This document shows, in pieces, positions 1-8,483 of a DNA stretch of 64,000 bases. The translations under genes and the position numbers were made by a program. The stretch is taken from NCBI RefSeq assembly GCF_020866905.1, contig NZ_JAIVCC010000001.1, positions 280,365-344,364 of the forward strand, read 5' to 3'. This DNA comes from Salinimicrobium sediminilitoris. GTDB taxonomy: Bacteria; Bacteroidota; Bacteroidia; Flavobacteriales; Flavobacteriaceae. The notes under the pieces are model-generated. The model had not been told where the DNA came from. It saw only the letters and a program-made list of their open reading frames with translations, and made no database searches. Numbering within the stretch: position 1 is the stretch's first letter; each line of letters opens with the position of its first letter.

Positions 1-600
1 GATTCCAAGTTAGCGCTTCCTTTTGCCCTCCCTAAAGGGTGGGAAGCGCATGTGTTTTAGGGAAAGTAGCCAAAAGTCAACAGCTAATAGCTAATAGCTG
101 TTTTAGGTAAAATGTCATTCCGACGAAGGAGGAATCTCTTGTGGAAAACGAGAGATTCTTCACTCCGCAAAAGCTTCGTTCTGAATGACAGGGATTTCAA
201 GTTAGCGCTTCCTTTTCCTTTCCCTAGGGTGGGAAGCGCAGATAACCTACAAGAAAAAGCCAAAGGCCAGTAGCAAATGGCTAATAGTTGCTTTAAGTAA
301 AATGTCATTCCGACGTTAGGAGGAATCCCATTTGGATACAAAGGATTCTTCGCTCCGCATAAACTTCGCTCTGAAAGACAGAGATTCTAAATTAGCGCTT
401 CCTTTTCCCCTCCCTAAAGGGTGGGAAGCGCATGGATTTTTGGGGAAAGTAGCTAAAAGCCAACAGCTAATAGCTAACAGCTGTTTCAGGAAAAATGTCA
501 TTCCGACGTTAGGAGGAATCTCATTTGTAGACGAGAGATTCTTCGCTCCGCAAAAGCTTCCCTCTGAAGGACATTATTGTCAACTGCCAACTGAACACCT
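1..600. repeat. Three tandem ~190-bp palindromic repeat units
   Basis: No gene is supported here. A composite unit occurs three times, with GTCATTCCGACG at about 114, 304 and 497. Each unit has GGAATC near its start, GAGATTCTTC or GGATTCTTCGCTCCGC in the middle, and ends near CTCTGAATGAC or a variant, so its halves can pair as a long hairpin. Between copies lies a second hairpin, GCGCTTCC...CCCTAAAGGG...GGAAGCGC (about 13-50, 204-240 and 397-431). Heptanucleotide stretches of the AGCTAAT type (about 78-102 and 463-483) adjoin them. Open frames across this stretch repeat with the DNA unit and are not regarded as genes. The left edge is cut by the window. Confidence 0.8.
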
Positions 601-617
601 GCGCACTGCCTACTAAT

Positions 618-1577
618 CTACACTCTTATCACAAAATGCTCCTTCTCCTGTTCTCTCCTGAAAAAGACCATTCCCCACTGGAAAGTGTCTATACTTACTC
701 TTACCTGTGGATGTGCTTTGATCTCCTCCCATGCTTCTTCCATTCCTCTGGACCAGTGGATGTCATCAAAGATCATGACGCTGTCATTGTGGACAGTAGC
801 GAGAAGCTTTTCAAAATATGCTAAAGTGGCTTCTTTTTGGTGATTGCCGTCGATGAAGAGTAATGAGTACTTAGTATTGAGTATGGAAATTGGAGTTGTG
901 GGTTGTGGGCTGTCGGTTGTCGGTTGTTTTTTTTGGGAATTTGGAATTTGGAATTTAGAATTTCTGTTCGTCATGGATTGAAAATCCGCACCATAGGCTA
1001 ATCGGTTATCAGTTGTCAGTTGAGAGTTTGGCCTGACCACTGACCACTGACCACTGACCACTAATTTTTCCTCAAATTCCCCAACCTTAAGCTCCACATT
1101 CCTCAATCCAAATTCCTGAAATTTCTCTTCAGCAACTTTTCCTGTCTCAGGGCAACCTTCAAGGGTGGTGATCTTTATGTTATTTCCCGCTGCCATGGCA
1201 GCTGTTCCCATCCCCAGGGAAGTCCCGAGCTCCAGAGCTGTATCCACTTCTAAATACCTTACCAGCCGATTTAAGAGTCGGGCGCGTTTTGGAGAAATGC
1301 CCGCGATTTTTGCCATTTTTGACACCTCCCTTTCATCAGATTTTAAGACTCTGCTTCCGGCGCCGAAATCTTTGATGCGAATGGTTCTCTCGTCTTTCAG
1401 CAGCGATTTGCGGTATTGCTTCAGAATTAAGTAAGAGAGATGTTTCTTCCGGTCATAGAAGCATTTGGTCACCAGATTGTAAACAAAAGGTGAATGCACC
1501 CCATGTTGATTGCTGGAGCGGAGGAGGAATTTTATGAAGGCGAGAAAAGTGAACAATTGGCAATTAACAATTAACAA
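618..1577 (-). CDS. SAM-dependent O-methyltransferase with repeat-derived insertion
   Basis: Class I SAM-dependent methyltransferase of the family common in Bacteroidota, with the N-terminal HGVHSPFVY motif. Residues 114-125 (ALELGTSLGMGT) form the glycine-rich SAM loop and LLFIDGNHQKEATL (about 239-252) is the conserved acidic core; DDIHWS follows. The substrate is unknown. Residues about 173-236 do not look like the family. They are encoded by heptanucleotide repeats (see 863-1065) that interrupt the fold between GEFEEKL and LLFIDGNH. The start is uncertain: TTG at 1577 lies in another heptad array, so the first 9-10 residues are also repeat-derived, and TTG at residue 8 is an alternative. 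Whether the insertion is tolerated cannot be judged; the frame is open throughout. Confidence 0.85.
   Translation of the reverse strand: MLIVNCQLFTFLAFIKFLLRSSNQHGVHSPFVYNLVTKCFYDRKKHLSYLILKQYRKSLLKDERTIRIKDFGAGSRVLKSDEREVSKMAKIAGISPKRARLLNRLVRYLEVDTALELGTSLGMGTAAMAAGNNIKITTLEGCPETGKVAEEKFQEFGLRNVELKVGEFEEKLVVSGQWSVVRPNSQLTTDNRLAYGADFQSMTNRNSKFQIPNSQKKQPTTDSPQPTTPISILNTKYSLLFIDGNHQKEATLAYFEKLLATVHNDSVMIFDDIHWSRGMEEAWEEIKAHPQVRVSIDTFQWGMVFFRREQEKEHFVIRV
863..1065. repeat. Heptanucleotide repeat arrays inside the methyltransferase gene
   Basis: Four different 7-bp repeats follow one another within the open frame: TTGTGGG/TTGTCGG units (about 895-929), GAATTTG units (about 935-964), CGGTTAT/CAGTTGT units (about 1003-1031) and GACCACT four times (about 1035-1062). 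Their translation gives low-complexity peptides such as VVSGQWS. The total insertion keeps the reading frame. Confidence 0.85.
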
Positions 1578-1590
1578 TAATCAATAGGGC
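1550..1590. repeat. Heptanucleotide array CAATTAA at the methyltransferase start
   Basis: Units CAATTGG, CAATTAA, CAATTAA, CAATAAT and CAATAGG follow at 7-bp spacing and contain the proposed TTG start codon of the methyltransferase on the minus strand. Confidence 0.75.
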
Positions 1591-1698
1591 AATGATTTGA
1601 AATCGGAGTTAGACGGTTATTTCATTTTCTATCTTGACGGCAAATGTAAGGCAAACAATGTCTGTTCCAGGATTAAGTGTTCAAAAATTGGACAAAAT

Positions 1699-1790
1699 CA
1701 ATCGCTTTAATGGTAAAAAAACTACTGAAAGGGTTAGGCAATCGATCCCCCGCTTTCGGCGGCTTGGAGCCCCGAAAGCGGGTTTTAAAA
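1699..1790. repeat. REP-like palindrome left of the transposase gene
   Basis: A perfect 11-bp stem CCCGCTTTCGG (1749-1759) pairs with CCGAAAGCGGG (1772-1782) across a 12-base loop. It is preceded by CGCTTTAATGGT...ACTGAAAGGGTT, a degenerate form of the units found on the other side of the transposase gene. The 3' end of that gene overlaps the edge of this block. Confidence 0.8.
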
Positions 1791-2375
1791 CAAATCCCTC
1801 TTCTCATTTCTCTCATGGTAAGCTTTAAAATTTTCTATGTCGCCAAACATTTGAATAACTTCTTCCCGCTTTAAAATAGTTGGACTTTTGGATATAATAA
1901 TATTATAGGAGGACCAGGAATATTCTCTAATTCTTTGAACAACCTTATGATGCACAGGATTATTATGGATGTAAAAAATTACTCGTTTAAGATATTCTTC
2001 AGACGTGATCCTTTTTCTTTCGTATGGCTTTTCCATCAGACTTCCAGTTCTCCCATAATTTTTGTTTATGGCCTGAGCATATGCATTAAATAAATGACCG
2101 AGCTGCCTGGAGGCATCGGGTTTCTTTGGTTCTTTACCCGGTGAAAATAAATAGTCCTCCTTCTTAATTTCACCGTCAGTTTTGAGATAAATAAGTACAT
2201 GAAAATGATTCTGCATTAGGCACCAGGCAAAGGTATCCGCTATTGGAGGAATATACTTTTTATAGAGTCGTAGAAAATGTTGGTAATTCTCATCTTCAAA
2301 AAAGATCTTAGAACCATTGTTCCCACGGTTGTAGATGTGGTAGAAGTTTCCCGGTTCTATAGGTTCGATCTGCAA
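1785..2375 (-). CDS. REP-associated tyrosine transposase (RAYT, Y1_Tnp family)
   Basis: Single-strand DNA transposase/nuclease related to IS200/IS605 TnpA. The N-terminus GNFYHIYNRGNNGSKIF is typical of TnpA-REP proteins, and QNHFHVLI (about residues 55-62) is the HUH metal-binding motif. The probable nucleophile is the tyrosine in FNAYAQAINKNYG. The 196-aa length is normal for the family and the frame is intact. It is flanked on both sides by REP-like hairpins with shared arms, as expected for RAYTs, which recognise and spread REP elements. It is a domesticated or selfish repeat-mobilising enzyme rather than part of a full insertion sequence; no terminal inverted repeats of an IS were seen. 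Confidence 0.92.
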   Translation of the reverse strand: MQIEPIEPGNFYHIYNRGNNGSKIFFEDENYQHFLRLYKKYIPPIADTFAWCLMQNHFHVLIYLKTDGEIKKEDYLFSPGKEPKKPDASRQLGHLFNAYAQAINKNYGRTGSLMEKPYERKRITSEEYLKRVIFYIHNNPVHHKVVQRIREYSWSSYNIIISKSPTILKREEVIQMFGDIENFKAYHERNEKRDLF

Positions 2376-2404
2376 TTTTTTAATTTTGAGGAAAGAAATT
2401 AAAG

Positions 2405-2672
2405 ATAAAAATTTTATTCAACCAACCGCTTTCAGGGTAAAAAAACCGCTGAAAGGGTTGGCAATCGGTCACCCCTTTCCGCGGCTTGCTCTGCAATCTT
2501 TCTGCGGCTCCAAATCCGGAAAGAAGATGGCCGGCAAAACAACCTCTTCCAGGGTTGAAAGCCGTTTTAAAGGTTGGGTGTCTGTGGTAATCACCCCTTT
2601 CCGCGGCTTAGAGCCCGGAAAGCGGGTGGAAGTCGACAACCTCTTTCAGCTTTAAAAAACCGCTGAAAGGGT
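2405..2672. repeat. REP-like palindrome cluster right of the transposase gene
   Basis: Several hairpins share arms with the left block. CTTTCAGGG...CTGAAAGGG occurs at about 2425-2458 and CTTTCAG...CTGAAAGGG at about 2643-2671. Two direct copies of CACCCCTTTCCGCGGCTT lie at about 2469-2486 and 2592-2609. The second continues into GAGCCCGGAAAGCGGG, which pairs with CCCTTTCCG. The arrangement resembles a BIME, that is, several REPs in alternating orientation. Confidence 0.8.
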
Positions 2673-2676
2673 TTTC

Positions 2677-4545
2677 TTAACTTTCCATCTTCGCTCCCAA
2701 TTCAAACCACCTCTCAGTTTTCTTTTCAATCTCGTCTTCGATCCTGCTTAGTTCCACAGAAGATTTTTCGATCTCTTCCGGGCTCAGGTCCTGCAGGAAT
2801 TTCTTCTGGACTTCTTCCTTTTTCTTTTCCAGGTTATGGATCTCCTTTTCCAGTTTGTTGTACTCCTTCTGCTCGTTATAGTTGAGGCCGGCGGAGGTGT
2901 TGCTTTCCTTCTTCCATGATTTTTTATCGGTAGAAGTTTCAGTTTTTTCAGCAGGAGCAGCTTCAGTACTGGCTTCGTATTCTCTATAATCGGTATAATT
3001 TCCGGGGAAATCTTCGATCTCGGCTTTTCCTTTAAAAACAAACAAATGATCCACGATCTTGTCCATGAAATACCTGTCGTGGGAAACCACCACGAGACAA
3101 CCGGGAAAATCGAGCAGGAAGTTTTCAAGCACGTTCAGGGTAACGATGTCTAAGTCGTTGGTAGGCTCATCAAGGATGAGGAAGTTTGGGTTCTGAATTA
3201 AAACTGTACACAGGTACAAGCGTTTCTTTTCACCCCCGCTTAGCTTCTCTACATAATCATACTGCTTCTTCCGGTCAAAAAGGAAGCGCTCCAGCAATTG
3301 CTGTGCAGAGATCTGCCGACCTTTCTTCAGCGGAATATAATCTCCGAACTCTCGTATCACATCAATAACTTTTTGTCCTTCTTTCACCTCAATTCCCCGC
3401 TGAGTATAATATCCGAACTTAATGGTTTCTCCGATAGTGATCTTTCCGGAGTCCGGTTCAAGTCCGCCGGTGAGGATGTTCAGAAAAGTGGATTTTCCGG
3501 TTCCGTTCTTTCCTATGATCCCAATACGATCCCCCGGCTGGAAGTTATAGTTGAACTTGTCAAGCAACTCAAGGTCTCCAAAGCTTTTAGACACATTATG
3601 GAATTCCACGATCTTATTCCCCAGCCGCTCCATATTGATCTCCAGTTGGACCTGGTGGTCATTGCGACGTTTGGAGGCCCTGTCTTTGATCTCGTGAAAA
3701 TCCTCGATCCGGGATTTGGATTTTGTGGTCCTGGCTTTTGGCTGCCGGCGCATCCAGTCGAGTTCCTTTTTAAAAAGCTGCTTTGCCTTATCTGTATTGG
3801 TTTGCTCTGTGGTGATCCTGTCCTCTTTTTTGTCAAGATAGTAGGAGTAGTTCCCTTTATAGGTATAAAGGTTTCCGTCCTCCAGTTCTACGATCTCATT
3901 ACATACACGTTCCAGGAAATACCTGTCGTGAGTAACCATAAAAATGGTAAAATTCTCCTTGCGGAAAAATTCCTCCAGCCACTCGATCATGTCCAGATCC
4001 AGGTGGTTAGTAGGTTCATCCATGATAATGAGGTCGGGCTTATTGAGGATCATTGAAGCCAGGGCAAGACGTTTCTTTTGTCCGCCGCTAAGGCTGCCTA
4101 CCTTGGCATGCAGGTCTTCCAGGTTAAGCTTGAAAAGAATTTGCTTATAAGTGGATTCAAAATCCCAGGCCTGATGTGCTTCCATTTGCTCAAAGGCTTT
4201 TTGGTAAGCTTCAGAATCTTCCGGGTTTTCCAGGGCCTTTTCATAGCGCTCGATCACTTTTAGGATCTCATTATCTGAAGCAAAGATGGTTTGCTCTACC
4301 GTAAGCTTTGGATCCAGGTTTGGTTCCTGCGGAAGAAAGGCAGTGGTAATGTCTTTGCGATAGACTACATTTCCCGCATCGGGAGTATCGGCGCCCGAAA
4401 GAATGTTTAGCAGGGAAGTTTTCCCCGTTCCGTTCTTGGCTACAAATCCCACCTTGTCCCCTTCATTGATCCCAAAAGAGATATTTGAGAACAGTTCTCT
4501 TTCCCCGTAAGCCTTGGCTACATTTTCAACAGATAAATAATTCAC
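2677..4545 (-). CDS. ABC-F family ATP-binding protein (Uup-like)
   Basis: Soluble protein with two ABC ATPase domains and no membrane domain. ABC-F proteins act on ribosomes or, for Uup, in genome stability and translation. The first Walker A is GFVAKNGTGKTS (33-44), with signature LSGGQKKR (152-159) and Walker B LIIMDEPTNHLD (172-183). The second domain has GIIGKNGTGKST near 343-354, LSGGEKKR and FLILDEPTNDLD. The linker between the domains is basic and helical. A charged coiled coil (about residues 550-620, rich in EK) forms the C-terminus, as in Uup. The 622-aa length is normal. Monocistronic; a -7 box lies 15 bases upstream. An antibiotic-resistance type of ABC-F is less likely given the C-terminal coiled coil. 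Confidence 0.93.
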   Translation of the reverse strand: MNYLSVENVAKAYGERELFSNISFGINEGDKVGFVAKNGTGKTSLLNILSGADTPDAGNVVYRKDITTAFLPQEPNLDPKLTVEQTIFASDNEILKVIERYEKALENPEDSEAYQKAFEQMEAHQAWDFESTYKQILFKLNLEDLHAKVGSLSGGQKKRLALASMILNKPDLIIMDEPTNHLDLDMIEWLEEFFRKENFTIFMVTHDRYFLERVCNEIVELEDGNLYTYKGNYSYYLDKKEDRITTEQTNTDKAKQLFKKELDWMRRQPKARTTKSKSRIEDFHEIKDRASKRRNDHQVQLEINMERLGNKIVEFHNVSKSFGDLELLDKFNYNFQPGDRIGIIGKNGTGKSTFLNILTGGLEPDSGKITIGETIKFGYYTQRGIEVKEGQKVIDVIREFGDYIPLKKGRQISAQQLLERFLFDRKKQYDYVEKLSGGEKKRLYLCTVLIQNPNFLILDEPTNDLDIVTLNVLENFLLDFPGCLVVVSHDRYFMDKIVDHLFVFKGKAEIEDFPGNYTDYREYEASTEAAPAEKTETSTDKKSWKKESNTSAGLNYNEQKEYNKLEKEIHNLEKKKEEVQKKFLQDLSPEEIEKSSVELSRIEDEIEKKTERWFELGAKMES

Positions 4546-4559
4546 GCAGTTATTTTTGG

Positions 4560-4567
4560 CAAAAGTA
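4560..4567 (-). promoter_or_regulatory. Bacteroidota -7 box for the ABC-F gene
   Basis: On the minus strand the sequence reads TACTTTTG, a perfect match to the TAnnTTTG -7 element, 15 bases before the ATG at 4545. No clear TTG -33 element was seen at the expected distance. Confidence 0.5.
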
Positions 4568-5270
4568 ACATTTTAAAGGATTAATGTTTAATTAATAGGG
4601 TTTAACAAAATCGATTTGAGAATTTGAAGAGTTGAAGATGTGTAGATTTTCTTTTTGATTAGGGTGACTGATCACAGCCTGATAGTCCCGTAGGGACTTA
4701 ATTTAAGTAGAAAAATTATCCACAATGATAGCTGTGCCGTTAGGTACAGGATATAGTTGTTTCATAAGGTTTTGAATTAATTATATCATTTAAATAATAC
4801 CTCAATATGTAAAGTTATACCTCCGATCTTATATCCCGTACCTAGAGGCACGGAATTCTGGTTCTATTTCTAATTAGTGAGCTCCAGAGGAGCGACAGAG
4901 AGTTGGATTCGTATCAGTGCGGAAGGCTCGACACGGATCACAGATCCTCGCCATGATGAAACCTATTCCAAAATATTCTGAAGTAGATTTCTAAAGCAGC
5001 TCGGGAGGAGCGGTACCTGCAGCTCACCTGCGACGGTATAATTTCAAGCTCTAACAATATTTAAACCGCCAGCTAATATCCACAACTTAAAACCCTTTAA
5101 AACTAAATTGTTGATGATAAAATTAAGATTTGCTATGTTAGCCAAAGTATAACAGCTTGAAGAGTCAGAAAATGAATTGGAATTCCTTAAGGCCAACAGC
5201 TAAAGGCAAACAGCTAACAGCTTTTTAATTAATAAGTCTGGATCAATAAGAAAATAAAGCAGCAGCATAA
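4568..5270. repeat. Intergenic region with palindromes and an inverted-repeat pair
   Basis: No gene is supported in these 700 bases. They contain a perfect small palindrome AGTCCC-GTA-GGGACT (4684-4698), an inverted pair with arms at 4732-4756 (CTGTGCCGTTAGGTACAGG) and 4829-4853 (its approximate reverse complement), a hairpin GCTCC-AGA-GGAGC (4881-4893) with a degenerate copy near 4998-5010, and a heptanucleotide stretch of AACAGCTA type (about 5198-5222). They look like small mobile hairpin elements that have accumulated upstream of fcl. Confidence 0.65.
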
Positions 5271-5273
5271 ATA

Positions 5274-6200
5274 GTGGAGAAAGAATCAAAAATATACGTG
5301 GTGGGGCATACCGGAATGGTGGGTTCGGCCATAATGAGAAAGCTGGAACAGGAAGGCTTTAAAAATGTCATTTTTCGCACCTCTGCAGAACTCGATCTTA
5401 CGAAACAGGAGGCGGTTGTAGAATTCTTTGAGGCAGAAAAGCCGGAATATGTGTTTATGGCAGCTGCCAAAGTTGGTGGTATAGCTGCAAATGATACCTA
5501 CAGGGCCCAATTCCTGTATGAGAACCTCATGATACAGAGCAACCTGATTCACCAAAGCTATGTACACGGAGTAAAAAAGCTACTGTTTTTAGCTTCCTCC
5601 TGTATATATCCTAAAATGGCGCTGCAACCCATTAAGGAAGAATATCTGCTTACGGGAGAGCTTGAGCCCACCAATGAACCTTACGCAATTGCCAAGATAG
5701 CGGGGGTGAAGATGTGTGAAAATTACAACCGGCAGTATGGCTGCAACTTCATATCGGTAATGCCTACAAATCTGTATGGGCCCAATGACAATTTTGACCC
5801 TGAGACCGCTCATGTGCTTCCGGCATTGCTGCGGAAATTCCATGAGGCAAAGATCACAGGTGCCGAAGAAGTAGTGGTGTGGGGAAGTGGAGAACCCCGT
5901 AGGGAATTCCTGCATGTAGATGATCTCGCCGCGGCCTGTGTCCACCTTATGAATACTTATAAAGGGAATATCAGCCTTAACATTGGCACGGGAGAAGACA
6001 TAGCAATTAAGGGTTTGGCTGCTTTAATTGCGGAGATAACAGGCTATAAAGGCAAGATCACTTATGACCGCTCCAAACCAGACGGTACTCCCAGAAAATT
6101 ACTGGATGTTTCTTTGGTCCATAGTTTTGGATGGCATGCAAAAATATCTTTAAGAGAAGGAATTAAAAGGGTTTATGAAAAGGTCAAAAAGCAGTGGTGA
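5274..6200 (+). CDS. fcl: GDP-L-fucose synthase
   Basis: NADPH-dependent 3,5-epimerase/4-reductase that turns GDP-4-keto-6-deoxymannose into GDP-L-fucose in the cytoplasm. The Rossmann motif GHTGMVG is at residues 11-17, the catalytic Ser is in LASSCIYP (about 107-114) and YAIAK (137-141) is the YxxxK pair. The 308-aa length is normal. The start is GTG at 5274; no ATG precedes the Rossmann strand in frame. The usual partner gmd is not in this window, so GDP-mannose dehydratase must be encoded elsewhere. It lies upstream of the export genes and probably feeds the polysaccharide locus. Confidence 0.95.
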   Translation: MEKESKIYVVGHTGMVGSAIMRKLEQEGFKNVIFRTSAELDLTKQEAVVEFFEAEKPEYVFMAAAKVGGIAANDTYRAQFLYENLMIQSNLIHQSYVHGVKKLLFLASSCIYPKMALQPIKEEYLLTGELEPTNEPYAIAKIAGVKMCENYNRQYGCNFISVMPTNLYGPNDNFDPETAHVLPALLRKFHEAKITGAEEVVVWGSGEPRREFLHVDDLAAACVHLMNTYKGNISLNIGTGEDIAIKGLAALIAEITGYKGKITYDRSKPDGTPRKLLDVSLVHSFGWHAKISLREGIKRVYEKVKKQW

Positions 6201-6300
6201 ATGTTTCATCTTCTTCTCCCCCTTTATAGCGCTTTATAACAAATAAAGAGTTTAAACGTTATTAATTAACAGCTGTTGATTTAATATTGAAAAGAAATAA

Positions 6301-6330
6301 TTGACATATCACCTTATTTTATTTTATTTG
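6301..6330 (+). promoter_or_regulatory. Putative promoter of the outer-membrane barrel gene
   Basis: TTG at 6301-6303 is followed after 19 bases by TTTATTTG (6323-6330), which differs from TAnnTTTG at one position. This is the spacing expected for the Bacteroidota primary sigma factor. The ATG is at 6358. Confidence 0.5.
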
Positions 6331-6357
6331 TAAACTTGTACTCCATATCCAATTCTC

Positions 6358-7056
6358 ATGAGAAAATATTTTTTTGCCCTCCTGTTCATATTTGCCACTA
6401 CCTATACCGGCTTTTCCCAAACCACTTTCGAATATGGCCTTAAAGGCGGAATAAATTATTCTATGGGCGGAGAGATCCAGGGGAATGATTCAAATACAAC
6501 ATATTGGGGCGGAATTGCAGAAGGGGAAGGAGCTCTTGGATTTCATGGTGGAGTTTTCGGACAGGTCAACTTTGGGAAATTCTTTATACGACCAGAGGTG
6601 GTCTATAGTTCTTTAACCCAGGAATTTGCTATTCCGAAAAGGCAAGAGAATACCGACTTTAATGTTCAGACATTTACTATTCCTTTGATGGTGGGGTACA
6701 ATATCTACGGCCCGTTGGATGTTTATGCCGGCCCGGTATATTCCAATGTTTTGGATGCTCAAATTCCCGATGAGGAATTAAATGATCTAATTGTAGTGCA
6801 GAATACCCCCATAAATGCACAGATAGGAGCTAAGGTGGAGATTGGCCGTTTTGGTCTTGACGTTCGATACGAACATTCTCTGTCCGATGCAGAAAGACAG
6901 GAACTGGATTTTGTAAATACTGAATATGGGGGTAACCAGGGTGGAGCCAACAGAGCTTATTTTAATGATGCCACTATTAATCAGGTCATTGTTAGCCTTA
7001 TCTTTAAAATTGGTGGACCCGGATTGAACGAAAGAAGAAGGAGAGCCTGTTACTAA
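6358..7056 (+). CDS. Outer-membrane beta-barrel protein (PorT-like)
   Basis: Predicted outer-membrane protein with a cleavable signal peptide (residues 1-21, ending GFSQ). It is followed by alternating hydrophobic/polar strands typical of the OMP_b-brl_2 (PorT family) fold: FEYGLKGGINYS, FGQVNFGKFFIRPEVVYSS, IPLMVGYNIYGPLDVYAGP and AKVEIGRFGLDVRYEHSLS. The last strand, NQVIVSLIFKIGG, is followed by a short basic tail instead of ending on an aromatic residue. The 232-aa length fits an 8-10 stranded barrel. Its role is unknown. It stands between fcl and the export genes but is separated from the latter by repeats. Confidence 0.85.
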   Translation: MRKYFFALLFIFATTYTGFSQTTFEYGLKGGINYSMGGEIQGNDSNTTYWGGIAEGEGALGFHGGVFGQVNFGKFFIRPEVVYSSLTQEFAIPKRQENTDFNVQTFTIPLMVGYNIYGPLDVYAGPVYSNVLDAQIPDEELNDLIVVQNTPINAQIGAKVEIGRFGLDVRYEHSLSDAERQELDFVNTEYGGNQGGANRAYFNDATINQVIVSLIFKIGGPGLNERRRRACY

Positions 7057-7290
7057 ATCAAGTGGGCAGTAGGCAGTGTTTTAGTGGGCAGTTTAATTTT
7101 TAGAACCAAGAGACAAGAGTCAAGAACCAGGATTTTTTAGTTTTCAGTGTTAGGTGATCAGTCTTTTTTGAGAGCCATATTTTCAGTAAGCAGGACGCAG
7201 TTTTGAAGTTGGCAGTTTCTCTTCTTAGAACCAAGAAACAAGAGACAAGAACCAAGACTTTTTTCTGTTTAGTGGCCGGTCTGCCAGTAA
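7057..7290. repeat. Heptanucleotide repeat region
   Basis: Short 7-bp-periodic stretches follow the barrel gene: GGCAGT(A/G) units (about 7064-7092), AGAACCAAGAGACAAGAGTC (about 7102-7125) and a second copy of that array near 7225-7256. No gene is seen. Confidence 0.7.
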
Positions 7291-7295
7291 CTAAC

Positions 7296-7428
7296 GTCAT
7301 TTCGAAGAAGCTTTTGAGCGACTGAGAAATCTGCCTCAGCTTTACTGAAAACTTGATTCCTCGTTCTCATGATGAGATCTCTCGTCGCATCTCCTTTCTG
7401 CCGAAAGAAATTGCTCTGTCGGGATGAC
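7296..7428. repeat. Single copy of the ~147-bp hairpin repeat
   Basis: It begins GTCATTTCGAAGAAGC, continues GCGACTGAGAAATCTGCC, then GAGATCTCTCGTCG, and ends CTCTGTCGGGATGAC. It has the same plan as the copies at 58.5-63.5 kb, about 50 kb away. Both ends and the inner blocks are imperfect inverted repeats. Confidence 0.85.
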
Positions 7429-7469
7429 AACTAATCCAGGACTTTTGAATGCTTTCTGTTCAGAAAAAA

Positions 7470-7575
7470 CCGACAACCGGCAACAGGTATAACCCGCAAC
7501 CCGCAACCCGCAACCCGCAACCATATTCAGGCAAGCTCAAACTGGAAACAGGCAACTGGCAACCGGCAACAACTT
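7470..7575. repeat. Heptanucleotide arrays AACCCGC and CAACCGG
   Basis: CCGACAACCGGCAAC is followed by at least four AACCCGC units (about 7490-7521). After a short gap come AACTGGAAACAGGCAACTGG and CAACCGGCAAC (about 7540-7571). The period is 7 bp throughout. Confidence 0.8.
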
Positions 7576-7663
7576 CTACCTTCGTACTTCTAAACTCGTA
7601 TTTCGATTTAACTTCATTTAACAAACTAAACCTCCATTTATTTTATTATTAACATTCAACACC

Positions 7664-7671
7664 TATATTTG
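7664..7671 (+). promoter_or_regulatory. -7 box upstream of the wza-like gene
   Basis: TATATTTG is a perfect TAnnTTTG element, 20 bases before the ATG at 7692. No TTG -33 box is evident. It probably drives the wza-wzc pair. Confidence 0.55.
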
Positions 7672-7691
7672 TCTTTACCTATTTATCCCAA

Positions 7692-8480
7692 ATGAGTATC
7701 AGGCATTTAATTGTTATTGTTAGTGTTATATCTTTTTTTTCTTCCTGCGTTCCTACCAAAAGGTTGATGTACCTGCAGGAGGATGGTGGGGAGACAGATA
7801 GTATTATCAAGGTGGAGCGGATTCAAAAGCCTTACAGGATTCAGGTAAACGACTTGTTGAGTATTAGAGTAAAAGCCATTGATCAGGATGTGGTAGGGAT
7901 GTTTAATCCTATTGGGGAGCAGAATCTTAACGCCACGGGAGAAGAAAGACTTTATTATGACGGGTTTTTAGTCGATGCTCATGGGAATATTCGGGTGCCT
8001 ACATTAGGGGAAGTGAATGTGCTGGGGTTTACCGTAGAGGAGGTGAGAGAGAAGATCGAAAAAGCTCTTTTAGAGCAATATTTTAAGGAGGAGGCAAATA
8101 TATTTGTCACCGTAAAGCTGGCGGGAATAAGATATACAACCATTGGAGAAATTGGTTCCGGGAGCCAGGTGATCTATAAGGAGCAGGTGACTATCATGGA
8201 AGCTATTGCCAATGCCGGGGATATTGGGGAATTTGGAGACAGGACAGATGTGGTGATCGTTAGACAATATCCGGGAGGGGAGAAGCGGCATCATATTGAT
8301 CTTACCACCATAGATGCAATGCGCTCGCCCTATTATTATATCCAACCAAATGACTTGATCATAGTAAATCCTCTTCCGCAAAAAGCCTGGGGACTAGGTA
8401 CCACAGGATTATCAAATTTTCAAACTTTTACTACTGTCTTGGCGTTTTTAACTTCGGCAATACTATTAATTACCAGGTGA
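7692..8480 (+). CDS. Wza-like polysaccharide export lipoprotein
   Basis: Outer-membrane polysaccharide export protein. The N-terminus is a lipoprotein signal with the lipobox FFSSC (Cys19). A Poly_export domain follows at about 47-137 (YRIQVNDLLSIRV and DAHGNIRVPTLGEVNVLG), then an SLBB domain (about 145-215). A hydrophobic C-terminal segment (about 243-260) is usual in the short Bacteroidota members, which lack the long helical barrel of E. coli Wza. It lies 3 bases upstream of the Wzc-like kinase gene, the standard partner that forms the trans-envelope export complex. Confidence 0.93.
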   Translation: MSIRHLIVIVSVISFFSSCVPTKRLMYLQEDGGETDSIIKVERIQKPYRIQVNDLLSIRVKAIDQDVVGMFNPIGEQNLNATGEERLYYDGFLVDAHGNIRVPTLGEVNVLGFTVEEVREKIEKALLEQYFKEEANIFVTVKLAGIRYTTIGEIGSGSQVIYKEQVTIMEAIANAGDIGEFGDRTDVVIVRQYPGGEKRHHIDLTTIDAMRSPYYYIQPNDLIIVNPLPQKAWGLGTTGLSNFQTFTTVLAFLTSAILLITR

Positions 8481-8483
8481 TGT

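Noticed and set aside
84-501. Minus-strand frames in the first 500 bases
   Set aside because: They repeat with the palindromic units and share the same peptide between copies, so they are repeat-derived.
3298-4056. 252-codon plus-strand frame opposite the ABC-F gene
   Set aside because: It is antisense to strongly conserved ABC motifs and has no recognisable protein features.
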